Positions 33,578-46,405 of a stretch of 64,000 bases of DNA are shown one piece after another. The notes beneath the pieces are model-generated. The model saw only the letters and a program-made list of their open reading frames with translations. It ran no database searches and was not told where the DNA came from. The stretch spans positions 1 through 64,000 of the forward strand of contig NZ_JANLCN010000003.1 of the NCBI RefSeq assembly GCF_024979255.1, read 5' to 3'. The DNA comes from Herbiconiux moechotypicola. Lineage in GTDB: Bacteria; Actinomycetota; Actinomycetes; Actinomycetales; Microbacteriaceae. Position 1 is the first letter of the stretch; every line of letters starts with the position of its first letter. The position numbers were made by a program, and so were the translations under genes.

Positions 33578-34215
33578 GCGAGCGGGCAGGCGACGCCGCC
33601 ACGCAGGCGGGCGACGCCGAGCAGGCCCGCCGCCGCGAGGTGCTCGACCGCATCGCGCGCGGTCTTGTCTACAGCGAGAGCGAGGCGGCGTTCCAGGCGC
33701 CGCAGCGCCGCACCGACCTCGTGTTCGAGTACAACCACACACCTCCCTCGCACGAGGCCGAACGCCGCGCGCTGCTGGAGGCGATCTTCGGCTCGGTCGG
33801 TGCGCGCACGGTGCTCACGCCGCCCTTCCACGCCGGGTTCGGCAGCAACACCCACCTCGGCGACGACTTCTTCGGCAACGCCAACCTCAGCTTCGTCGAC
33901 GACGTCGAGATCCGCATCGGTGACGGCGTGATGATCGCACCCAACGTGACGCTCACCACCACGGGGCACCCCGTGCATCCCGCCCGCCGTGTCGACTTCG
34001 CCCGCTTCTCGGAGCCGATCACGATCGAGGACAGGGTGTGGATCGGCAGCAACGCCGTCGTGCTGCCCGGCGTGCGCATCGGGTACGGCTCGGTGATCGG
34101 CGCGGGGAGCGTGGTGAGCCGAGACGTGCCGCCGATGGTGGTGGCGGTGGGAGTGCCGTGCCGCGTGGTGCGGGAGATCACGGAGGCCGACCGCGCGACG
34201 CGGGCGGGCGGGTGA
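33574..34215 (+). CDS. Sugar O-acetyltransferase (maltose/galactoside acetyltransferase family)
   Basis: Left-handed beta-helix acetyltransferase, 213 aa. The N-terminal Mac domain (GLVYSESEAAFQAPQRRTDLVFEYNHT) is followed by hexapeptide repeats. The catalytic His is in NVTLTTTGHPVHPARR, and the helix ends in WIGSNAVVLPGVRIGYGSVIGAGSVVSRDVPP. It transfers acetyl from acetyl-CoA to a sugar hydroxyl in the cytoplasm, generally as detoxification of non-metabolisable sugars. Start codon overlaps the preceding stop (ATGA), so it is probably co-transcribed with the membrane protein. Confidence 0.92.
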   Translation: MSERAGDAATQAGDAEQARRREVLDRIARGLVYSESEAAFQAPQRRTDLVFEYNHTPPSHEAERRALLEAIFGSVGARTVLTPPFHAGFGSNTHLGDDFFGNANLSFVDDVEIRIGDGVMIAPNVTLTTTGHPVHPARRVDFARFSEPITIEDRVWIGSNAVVLPGVRIGYGSVIGAGSVVSRDVPPMVVAVGVPCRVVREITEADRATRAGG

Positions 34216-34325
34216 GCGGTCCCGCGCATCCGGAGCCTGAAGGTCGATGACAGGGGTGTGTGCGACACTGGCGCGCGGGTGCCCGGAGTCGCCGGCCGCC
34301 CCCGAGGAGGCCAGGTGAGCGCACG

Positions 34326-37300
34326 GTGAACGCACTCGAGTCCGCATCGCGGGAGTGGCGCGCCGCGCTGATCGACGTGGGCGGCACCAACCGGCTGCTG
34401 CACTTCAGGGCGACGGGCACCACGCTCGATCTGGCGGGGGCTCAGGATGCGGCGCTCACGCGGCTGCTCGACGGCGGCTCGGTCACGCTCGCAGAGCTCT
34501 TCGACGACGAGGCGGCCCGAGTCGCCGCGGTGAAGGCCGTCGCGGGACTGGCCAAGAAGCAGCAGGAGGCGCTGGAGGAGTACGGCGTCTCGATCGCCTA
34601 CCTCGCGGCCGGACTGTGCAGCTGGGAGGGCGACGGGGCGCCGAGCGCCGCACCCGTTCTGCTGCGCGGCGTCGAGCTCGTGCGGCGACGAGGGGCGCGT
34701 GAGTCGTGGAGCCTGCGGGCGGCCGACGAGTTCCAGGTGAACCCGGTGCTGCTGCACGTGCTCAACTCCGACCGCGTGCGGGTCGACGACGACGAACTGC
34801 TCGCCGAGGCGGCGGCGACGGATGCGGGCGTGGCGTTCGAACGACTGGCCGCGGCGTGCGCCGACCTGCCCGGGTTCGCCGTCGCGCCGGCGCTCGTCGT
34901 TGGGGCGTTCAGCTACGCGAAGCAGCCGATGGTCGACGACGTCACCGACCTCGCGGCCCTGGCCGGCCACGACGTGGTCTCGGCGCTGGCCGGTGACCTC
35001 GCGGCGGCCGAGCGGGTGCGCGCATCCGGTGCCGACCGCGAGGAGAACGCGCCCGACTACGAGCCCGTCGAGACCGAATATCTGGTGCTCGACGCCGATG
35101 CGAGCCAGGCGTTCGTGGTCGACGCGGCGGTGTCGGGGCGGAGCCTCGTGGTGGAGGGGCCGCCCGGAACGGGCAAGAGCCAGACCATCGCGAACATCAT
35201 CGCGGCCTCGGTGGCGGCGGGGCGCAGCGTGCTGTTCGTGGCGCAGAAGCGCGCGGCGATCTCGGCGGTGCTCGACCGGCTCGACCGGGTGGAGCTCGGG
35301 CACCTGGTGCTCGATCTGTTCGCGGCGACGAACTCGCGGCGGTACGTGGCCGATCAGCTGCGGGGCGTGCTCGAACGGCAGGGCGGTGCGGTAGGTGCCG
35401 GTGCGGCGGGTGCAGGTGCGGCGGGCGACGAGGCGCGGGTCGACGAGCTGCACTACACGCTCACCAGGGCGCGCGACCTGCTCGTGCGCCACAAAGACGC
35501 GCTGCACTCCCCCACCCGCGCCTGGGGCACGAGCGCTGCCGAGATGATCGCGCTCTCCCTCGCCACCCCGTCCGAGGTGCAGAGCGACGCCCGCCTGCTC
35601 ACCTCGGAGCTGTCGGAGTGGGACGCCCTCGAACCCGCCCGCATCCGCACCGAGCTCACCGAGCTCACCCGCCTCGGGGCGCTCGACGCCGACTGGTTCA
35701 CACGACCGGGGTGGTCACCCGGCGCGCTCGGCTCGGAGGAGGCGCTGCGCACCGCGAACGACGCTCTGGCCGCGCTCGCGGCGGGTGTCGGGTCCGCGCA
35801 TCGGGCCCGGGTGGCGCTCGGCGGTGCCGAATCGCGGCTCGCGCCCACCACCTGGCCCGAGTTCGACACCGCGGTCGCGCTCTACAGCGAGAGCGACCGC
35901 CTTCTCGGGCTGGCTCCCGGCACCCTCGACCCGGCGACCGCGACCGGCACCGTGCGAGAGGCGTTGCTCACGACGAGTCGCGACTTCCGGTCGGAGACGG
36001 GCGAGCGGATGCGCGGCGCGGCCAAGCGGGCCGCCGTGCGGGCGGCGAAGGCGATGGTGGGGCGGCTGCCGCGGCGCGAGCGCGCGGCGGCACTGCGGGA
36101 TGCGCTCGAGCTGCGACAGCGCTGGGAAGCATCGGTGCCCGGCGCCGACGCGACCTTCCGGGCGCCCGAGGGCTGGCGCGACGCGGCGGCCGAGCTCGAG
36201 GCGACGCGGGGGCGGATCGCGGCGGTAGACGCGGCCCTGCAGGGGATGCACCTCGGCGAACTCCCGCTCGACTCCGTCGCCGACGCGCTGCGCGGACTCG
36301 CCGCCGACCAGCGACGAGCGGCATCGATGCCGCGGGCGCACCAGCAGCGCAGCCGCCTCGAAGCCCTCGGGCTGACTCCCCTGCTCGACGAGCTCGTGGG
36401 CCGCGACGACGTGTCGAACACCGATCCCGCCCGTGCCGCCCTCGTCTTCGACCGAGTGGTCTCCGCCTCGGTGCTCGACGAGGTGCTGCTCTACGACAGC
36501 CACCTCGCCGGCACCACCGGTGCCGAGCTCGCGGCGGCGACCGAGGTGTTCCGCCGCGACGACGTGGGGCACTTGGCCGCGAACGCCGCTCGCATCCGCC
36601 GTCTCGCCGCCGAGCGGCTCGCCTCCACTCTCGACGGGCGCCCCGACCAGCACTTGCGGCTCACCACCGAGACCACGCGCAAGAGCCGTTTCACCCCGGT
36701 GCGAAAGCTCATGACCGAGCTTCCCGAGGCGATGCTCGCGGCGAAGCCGGTGTGGGCGATGAGCCCCCTGCAGGTGTCGCGCCTGCTGCCGGCGCGGGCG
36801 GCGTTCGACCTCGTCGTGTTCGACGAGGCGAGCCAGGTGGCGCCGGCGGATGCGATCCCCGCCGTGCTGAGGGGCCGCCACCTCGTGGTGGCGGGCGACA
36901 GCCGGCAGCTGCCCCCGACGGAGTTCTTCACCAAGACCCTCGACGCCCCCGACGACGAGCTCGCCGCCGACGAGGATGCGACGCTGCCCACGGCGGTCGA
37001 TCCCACGGAGCGCGAGCCCGCCGACTCGCCCGCCGCAGCCGCCGTGCCCGATTCCGCATCCGTCGGCTCGCTCACGCGCGATGCGGAGAGCATCCTCTTC
37101 GCCATGGACCGCCTGCTCTCCGGCCGCTCGCGCAGATTGCTCTGGCACTACCGTTCCCGCGACGAGCGGCTCATCGCCGTGTCGAACGCCGAGGTCTACG
37201 ACGGCACGCTCACCACCTTCCCCGCGGCGGACACCCCCGACGCCGTGCGTCACGTGCTCGTGCCACCGAGCCCGGGCATCGGGGGCGGCACCAACAGCCC

Positions 37301-38156
37301 CGAGGGCGAGGTGGCCGCGGTCGTCGAGGCGGTGCGCGAGCACGCGCGTTCGCGCCCCGGTGAGTCGCTCGGTGTGATCGCGTTCGGGCTCAAGCACCAG
37401 CGGCGGCTCGAGTCGGCGCTGGCCGCCGCATTCGCCGCCAACCCTGCCCTCGAAGACGCGCTCGTCGACGACCACCCGGCCGAACCATTCTTCGTCAAGT
37501 CGATCGAGCGCGTGCAGGGCGACGAACGGGATGCGATCATCCTGTCCGTGGGATACGGAGTGTCGGCCGACGGGCGGCTCCGGCTGTTCTGGGGTCCGCT
37601 GCTGCAGCCCGGCGGCGAGCGCCGGCTCAACGTGGCGATCAGCCGCGCGCGGCGGCGCATGACCCTCGTGAGCAGCTTCGGCCCCGAGCTCATGGCCGAA
37701 GACGCGCACCCGAGCCGCGGCTACCGGCTGATGCGGCGGTTCCTCGTGTTCATGGCGTCCGCCGACTCTCCAGCCGTCGCCGATGCCGCTGTGCCGAGCG
37801 CGCACGTGCAACACGGTGCACACGGGCTCGACGCGTTCGAGCGGGATGTGCGCGACAGGCTGACCACGGCGGGCATCCCCCTCGACACCCGGGTCGGCGT
37901 CGGGTCGTACCGCATCGAGCTCGCGGCACGGCACCCGGAGGTTCCGGGGCGCCACGTGCTCGCGATCGAGACCGACGGCGGCGCGTACCGTTCAGGTCAC
38001 ACCGCCCGCGAGCGCGACCGCCTGCGCCAGGAACTGCTCGAACGCCGCGGCTGGTCGTTCCACCGCATCTGGAGCACCGACTGGTTCGCCGACCCCGACT
38101 CCCAGACCGCCGCCGCCCTCACCGCCTACCGCGCGGCCGTAGCCCGCGCCGACTGA
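34326..38156 (+). CDS. DUF4011 - superfamily 1 helicase - Vsr-like nuclease fusion
   Basis: A 1276-aa protein. N-terminal DUF4011-like segment: EWRAALIDVGGTNRLLHFR. SF1 helicase core: Walker A VEGPPGTGKSQTIANII (about residues 275-290), Walker B LVVFDEASQVAPADA, motif III VVAGDSRQLPPT, motif IV LLWHYRSRDERLI, motif V SIERVQGDERDAIILSVGYG and motif VI RRLNVAISRARRRM. The last 100 residues look like a Vsr/DUF559 nuclease (DAFERDVRDRL, LAIETDGGAYRSGHTARERDR, WSFHRIWSTDWF). The architecture matches single-gene candidate anti-phage proteins of the COG1112 group. GTG at 34326 is the first sensible start; GAGGAGG lies 15 nt upstream, beside a four-codon mini-ORF. Function untested. Confidence 0.85.
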   Translation: MNALESASREWRAALIDVGGTNRLLHFRATGTTLDLAGAQDAALTRLLDGGSVTLAELFDDEAARVAAVKAVAGLAKKQQEALEEYGVSIAYLAAGLCSWEGDGAPSAAPVLLRGVELVRRRGARESWSLRAADEFQVNPVLLHVLNSDRVRVDDDELLAEAAATDAGVAFERLAAACADLPGFAVAPALVVGAFSYAKQPMVDDVTDLAALAGHDVVSALAGDLAAAERVRASGADREENAPDYEPVETEYLVLDADASQAFVVDAAVSGRSLVVEGPPGTGKSQTIANIIAASVAAGRSVLFVAQKRAAISAVLDRLDRVELGHLVLDLFAATNSRRYVADQLRGVLERQGGAVGAGAAGAGAAGDEARVDELHYTLTRARDLLVRHKDALHSPTRAWGTSAAEMIALSLATPSEVQSDARLLTSELSEWDALEPARIRTELTELTRLGALDADWFTRPGWSPGALGSEEALRTANDALAALAAGVGSAHRARVALGGAESRLAPTTWPEFDTAVALYSESDRLLGLAPGTLDPATATGTVREALLTTSRDFRSETGERMRGAAKRAAVRAAKAMVGRLPRRERAAALRDALELRQRWEASVPGADATFRAPEGWRDAAAELEATRGRIAAVDAALQGMHLGELPLDSVADALRGLAADQRRAASMPRAHQQRSRLEALGLTPLLDELVGRDDVSNTDPARAALVFDRVVSASVLDEVLLYDSHLAGTTGAELAAATEVFRRDDVGHLAANAARIRRLAAERLASTLDGRPDQHLRLTTETTRKSRFTPVRKLMTELPEAMLAAKPVWAMSPLQVSRLLPARAAFDLVVFDEASQVAPADAIPAVLRGRHLVVAGDSRQLPPTEFFTKTLDAPDDELAADEDATLPTAVDPTEREPADSPAAAAVPDSASVGSLTRDAESILFAMDRLLSGRSRRLLWHYRSRDERLIAVSNAEVYDGTLTTFPAADTPDAVRHVLVPPSPGIGGGTNSPEGEVAAVVEAVREHARSRPGESLGVIAFGLKHQRRLESALAAAFAANPALEDALVDDHPAEPFFVKSIERVQGDERDAIILSVGYGVSADGRLRLFWGPLLQPGGERRLNVAISRARRRMTLVSSFGPELMAEDAHPSRGYRLMRRFLVFMASADSPAVADAAVPSAHVQHGAHGLDAFERDVRDRLTTAGIPLDTRVGVGSYRIELAARHPEVPGRHVLAIETDGGAYRSGHTARERDRLRQELLERRGWSFHRIWSTDWFADPDSQTAAALTAYRAAVARAD

Positions 38157-38193
38157 CCCGCCGCGCATCCCGCCCGGCCCGCGGATCCCCCGG

Positions 38194-38265
38194 CCCACGC
38201 ATCCCGCCCGGCCCACGCATCCCGCCCGGCCCACGCATCCCGCCCGGCCCACGCATCCCGCCCGC
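38194..38265. repeat. Four tandem copies of an 18-bp unit
   Basis: CCCACGCATCCCGCCCGG is repeated head-to-tail at 38194, 38212, 38230 and 38248, the last copy differing in its final bases. It is in the 326-bp gap 38157-38482 between the helicase and dgdA genes, which otherwise holds only the palindromic element at 38332 and no gene. The unit contains the CGCATCC heptamer. Probably replication slippage. Confidence 0.8.
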
Positions 38266-38331
38266 CGCGCCGACCTCCCCACGCGGAAACAGCCCGAACG
38301 GGCGGATGTCGATGCGCCCAGCCTGCACGAT

Positions 38332-38405
38332 GTTCACAACGCCACGAATGACGGGGATCGAGCCGCTATAGACGCCGGATGCGCGGATTCGTGGCGTTGC
38401 GAACC
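38332..38405. repeat. Intergenic palindromic element (hairpin family member B)
   Basis: The arm GTTC-A-CAACGCCACGAAT (38332-38349) is complementary to ATTCGTGGCGTTG-C-GAAC (38387-38404): 17 of 18 positions pair, with one A/C mismatch, around a 37-nt top. It lies between two convergent genes and has no U-tract. It aligns over 74 positions to the element at 20071 with paired changes in the stem, which points to a conserved folded structure. Confidence 0.65.
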
Positions 38406-38482
38406 ACGCGAGGCCACGCTCACCCCGGCTGACGCAGGCAGCCCTACCTGAGGTACGGGGCACAGAGTGGGGTGGGTGGGGG

Positions 38483-39868
<1,386 letters not shown>

Positions 39869-39899
39869 CCGGGCCGACCGGCACGCGTGAGCACCGGAG

Positions 39900-39912
39900 T
39901 ACTCTGACGATC
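39900..39912 (+). promoter_or_regulatory. -10 element TACTCT seven bases before an ATG (leaderless promoter)
   Basis: TACTCT (39900-39905), then seven bases and ATG at 39913, again without a ribosome site. It shares the 56-bp divergent spacer with the dgdA promoter. Confidence 0.45.
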
Positions 39913-40878
39913 ATGGCGGGCACAGCGCAGACGTGGGTGGCGACAGGCTTCGGTGGACTCGACGTGTTCGAGGAGCGCGAGCTCGACGTGCCCGACCCCG
40001 GCCCCGGCGAGGTGACGATCGCGGTGCGCGCCGCCGGCATGAACCCCGCCGACTACAAGCACGTCGCCCGCCGCGGCGACCCGGCCGCGCTGCCGATCGC
40101 GGTCGGCTACGAGATCTCGGGGGTCGTCACCGCGATCGGCCCCGACACCGTCATCGGCTCCGGCGCCGTCACCGTGGGCGACGAGGTGGTGGCGTTCCGC
40201 ATCAGCGGCGGCTACTCCTCCGCCCGCACGGTGCGCGCCTCCGACGTGTTCGCGAAGCCACCGACTCTGCCGTTCGACCAGGCCGCGGGTCTGCTGCTGG
40301 CCGGATGCACGGCCTCCGAGATGCTGCACGTCACGGCGGCGCGCGCCGGCGAGACGGTGCTCGTGCACGGCGCCTCGGGCGCGGTGGGCGTGAGCGTGCT
40401 GCAGCAGGCGGCTCTCGCGGGCGTGCGCGTGATCGGCACCGCCAGCGCGGCGAACGCCGAGGTGGTGCGCCGCTTCGGCGGAGTGGCGGTGGAGTACGGG
40501 GAAGGACTCGCCGACCGCGTGCGGGCCCTTGCCCCCGAGGGCATAGCGGCCGCGCTCGACTGCGTCGGTACCGATGAAGCGGTCGACGTGTCGCTCGAGC
40601 TCGTGCCCGACCCTGACCGCATCGTGACCATAGCCGCCATGGCCCGCGTCGCGGCGGCCCCTCCCGGCGACCCGGCCGCGCGCATCCGGGTGATCGCCGG
40701 TGCCATCCCCGCGAGCACCGCTTACCGCGACTCGGTGCGCGCGCACCTGCTCGACCTGGCCGGCCGCGGCGACCTCGTGGTGCCGATCGCCCGCACCTTC
40801 CCGCTCGGCGAAGCGCGCGAGGCGATGGCCCTCCTCAAGGAGCAGCACCCGGGCGGCAAGCTCATCCTGCTGCCCTGA
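39913..40878 (+). CDS. NADP-dependent quinone-oxidoreductase-like MDR protein
   Basis: Zinc-free medium-chain dehydrogenase/reductase of 321 aa, QOR/zeta-crystallin type. GroES-like N-terminus with VRAAGMNPADYKHVARRGD; the nucleotide-binding site is AGETVLVHGASGAVGVSVLQQA; the C-terminus ends VPIARTFPLGEAREAMALLKEQHPGGKLIL. Structural and catalytic zinc Cys residues are absent. It likely reduces quinones or enones with NADPH. Divergent from dgdA; whether the two are functionally linked is unknown. Its last codons lie in a bidirectional hairpin shared with the opposite gene. Confidence 0.9.
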   Translation: MAGTAQTWVATGFGGLDVFEERELDVPDPGPGEVTIAVRAAGMNPADYKHVARRGDPAALPIAVGYEISGVVTAIGPDTVIGSGAVTVGDEVVAFRISGGYSSARTVRASDVFAKPPTLPFDQAAGLLLAGCTASEMLHVTAARAGETVLVHGASGAVGVSVLQQAALAGVRVIGTASAANAEVVRRFGGVAVEYGEGLADRVRALAPEGIAAALDCVGTDEAVDVSLELVPDPDRIVTIAAMARVAAAPPGDPAARIRVIAGAIPASTAYRDSVRAHLLDLAGRGDLVVPIARTFPLGEAREAMALLKEQHPGGKLILLP

Positions 40879-40922
40879 GGGCGACATCCGGCGCCGGCAG
40901 CCGGCGCCCCGCCTCAGGGCAG
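40870..40922. terminator. Bidirectional hairpin overlapping both stop codons
   Basis: CTGCCCTGAGG (40870-40880) pairs perfectly with CCTCAGGGCAG (40912-40922), and inside it GGCGCCGG pairs with CCGGCGCC around CAG. Both convergent genes end Leu-Pro-stop inside the arms. No U-tract on either side. Probably a shared terminator or 3'-end protector. Confidence 0.7.
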
Positions 40923-41606
40923 CACGAACCCCGACGTCACGTACTCCGGCAGCGAGCAGCTCGCGTCGAGCCGCCCGAGCGACGCGACCCCGTCGGAGAT
41001 CGTCACCGTCGTCACCCCGCAGTTCGGGTACCCCGCCTCGATCCGCGCCCCCGGCACGAACGCCGGAATGAGCGTCTGCAACGCCGACCCGTGCGTCACC
41101 ACGAGCACGTCGCCCGAGTCGACCGCCGTGGTGATGATGCGCACGGCCGCGCGCATCCGCTCGGTCACCTGCGCGGCGGTCTCCGCCAGGCCCGACACGT
41201 CGCTCGCGGCGATGAGGTCGATGACCTCCTCCGGCCCGTTCGCGGTGAGCAGCGCCCAGTGGCCTTCTTCGCCGTAGCGGTAACCACGCGAGGCGAACAG
41301 AGGCTCCCACAATGACGGGTTGGACTGGCCCTCCCAGCCGCCGAAGTTCCACTCCCGCAGTTCGCGCAGCCACACCGGCTCGATCGACGGATGCGCGGCG
41401 AGCCCGCCGAGGGTGGTCGCCCGGGTGCGGGTGAGGTCGCTCGAGAAGGCGGCGACCAGCGGCACGTCGCGGAAGTGCTCGCCGAGCGCCTCGACCTGCT
41501 TGAGACCGCGCGGCGTGAGCGGGGCGTCGCACCAGCCCTGCAGCTGGTGCCGCACGTTGAAGAGGGTCTCGCCGTGCCGGACGAGGTGCAGTCGCAGTGC
41601 GCTCAC
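40914..41606 (-). CDS. Histidine phosphatase (phosphoglycerate mutase-like) family protein
   Basis: A 230-aa member of histidine phosphatase branch 1. The phospho-acceptor His11 is in LHLVRHGETLFN; the second catalytic His is in VLVVTHGSALQT; the substrate-entry region is REWNFGGWEG. Broad-specificity phosphatases of this kind hydrolyse sugar phosphates and related compounds. It starts 10 bp after the HPr gene and closes the beta-glucoside PTS operon, so a sugar-phosphate substrate is plausible. True glycolytic mutase activity is unlikely from length and motif context. Confidence 0.9.
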   Translation of the reverse strand: MSALRLHLVRHGETLFNVRHQLQGWCDAPLTPRGLKQVEALGEHFRDVPLVAAFSSDLTRTRATTLGGLAAHPSIEPVWLRELREWNFGGWEGQSNPSLWEPLFASRGYRYGEEGHWALLTANGPEEVIDLIAASDVSGLAETAAQVTERMRAAVRIITTAVDSGDVLVVTHGSALQTLIPAFVPGARIEAGYPNCGVTTVTISDGVASLGRLDASCSLPEYVTSGFVLP

Positions 41607-41616
41607 GGCGCCGCGC

Positions 41617-41886
41617 TCAGGCCGCGTCGAGGTCGCTGGTGAGCAGCGCCGCGAGCTCGTCGGCCACCGCGGCCTCGTTCTCGCCCGACACCTCGAGCGA
41701 CACCTCGTCGCCGTTGCCGATGCCGATCGACATGAGCGCGAGCAGGCTGGCGGCGTTGACCGACTTGCCCTTCGCGCTGATCTGCACGGTGTGGCCGGAG
41801 CCGGTGACGGCCTTGACGAACAGGGCGGCGGGGCGGGCGTGCAGCCCGGTGGCGGATCCGACGGTGGCGGTGCGGGTGGCGGTCAT
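41617..41886 (-). CDS. ptsH: Phosphocarrier protein HPr
   Basis: Small PTS phosphocarrier, 89 aa, which relays phosphate from enzyme I to IIA domains. The active-site His16 is in ATGLHARPAALFV. The second conserved region GKSVNAASLLALMSIGIGNG includes Ser47, equivalent to Ser46 of firmicute HPr. It lies 52 bp downstream of the antiterminator gene in a beta-glucoside operon. No enzyme I gene is in the window, so it must use one encoded elsewhere. It may be the general HPr or a pathway-specific copy. Confidence 0.93.
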   Translation of the reverse strand: MTATRTATVGSATGLHARPAALFVKAVTGSGHTVQISAKGKSVNAASLLALMSIGIGNGDEVSLEVSGENEAAVADELAALLTSDLDAA

Positions 41887-41938
41887 GCGGGAGGGGTGTC
41901 CTTTCGGGAACGGGATGGGGATCGGAAATGCACGGTCT

Positions 41939-42769
41939 TCAGCTCTCGAGCACCCGCGCCACGTGCAGCGCGAGGAACGCGATCTCCTCGTTCGGCAGCG
42001 TCTGCCCGTACTCCTTCTGCACCAGCGTACGCACCCGCTCGGCGGCCGCGATGGCCGCCGGGTAGCGCTCGCTGAGGCTGGTGAACAGGAAGTCGTCGCC
42101 GCTGGAGGCGAGCCGACCGTCGAAGAAGCGCCGGGCGAAGTACTGCAGGTGCGCCACGAAACGGGCGCCGTGCAGCTCGTCGTGGTGCAGCTGCACCCCG
42201 GTGGAATGGGTGACGATGGTGGCCACCTGGCTCACCAGCTGCACGATGCGCTGCGAGTCGACTCCGGCGTTGGCGGCGTCGGCGTTCACGAGGTGGAACG
42301 CGATGTTCGCGGCCTCCTCCTCGGGCAAGGCCACGGCGAGTCGCTCCCGGAGCAGCGCGACGGCGCGCTCCCCCACCGCGTACTGGCGCGGGTAGATGGT
42401 GCGCACCTCCCACGCCAGCCGGTTCACCGTCACCAGCCCCTTCCGCTGCCGCTCCACCGCGAAGTGCAGGTGGTCGGTGAGACTGAGGTAGACGTGCGGG
42501 TCGAGCGTGAGGCCGTCGGCCTCGGCGAGCGCCACGATCGCGCGGCTGAGCTCCACGTACTCGGCCGGGATCTGCGTGAGCAGCTCCACGAGGTTGCGTT
42601 GCTCGCCCTCGGGCAACGACACGAACACCTGGTTCGCGGCGTCGTGTTCCACCGTCTCGCCGGGCTTGCGCCCGTAGCCGATGCCCTTGCCGAGCACCAC
42701 GAGCTCGGCGCCGTTCTCGTCGACCGCCAGCACGACCGAGGAGTTGAGCACCTTCTTGATGGTCTGCAA
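41939..42769 (-). CDS. BglG/LicT-type transcriptional antiterminator
   Basis: RNA-binding antiterminator of about 276 aa. The N-terminal CAT domain (QTIKKVLNSSVVLAVDENGAELVVLGKGIGYG, shown here split in two: IKKVLNSSVVLAV and VVLGKGIGYGRKPGE) is followed by two PRD domains with conserved His residues (SLTDHLHFAVER and FLALHVARVLES). The TTG start at 42769 has AGGAG five bases upstream and gives the normal N-terminus. An in-frame ATG at 42799 overlaps the glucosidase stop and would add ten residues. PRD phosphorylation by the PTS would set its activity. Its target is the RAT/terminator leader at 46278-46347. Confidence 0.9.
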   Translation of the reverse strand: MQTIKKVLNSSVVLAVDENGAELVVLGKGIGYGRKPGETVEHDAANQVFVSLPEGEQRNLVELLTQIPAEYVELSRAIVALAEADGLTLDPHVYLSLTDHLHFAVERQRKGLVTVNRLAWEVRTIYPRQYAVGERAVALLRERLAVALPEEEAANIAFHLVNADAANAGVDSQRIVQLVSQVATIVTHSTGVQLHHDELHGARFVAHLQYFARRFFDGRLASSGDDFLFTSLSERYPAAIAAAERVRTLVQKEYGQTLPNEEIAFLALHVARVLES

Positions 42770-42795
42770 GGGTGTCTCCTCTCGCAGAGCGGTGA

Positions 42796-46390
<3,595 letters not shown>

Positions 46391-46405
46391 CTAGAGATGG
46401 TGGCC

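Noticed and set aside
38194-38265. CRISPR-like repeat array
   Set aside because: Repeats are contiguous with no spacers and no cas genes are present.
40914-41606. Glycolytic phosphoglycerate mutase (gpmA)
   Set aside because: Motifs fit broad histidine phosphatases and the context is a PTS operon; mutase-specific regions are not evident.
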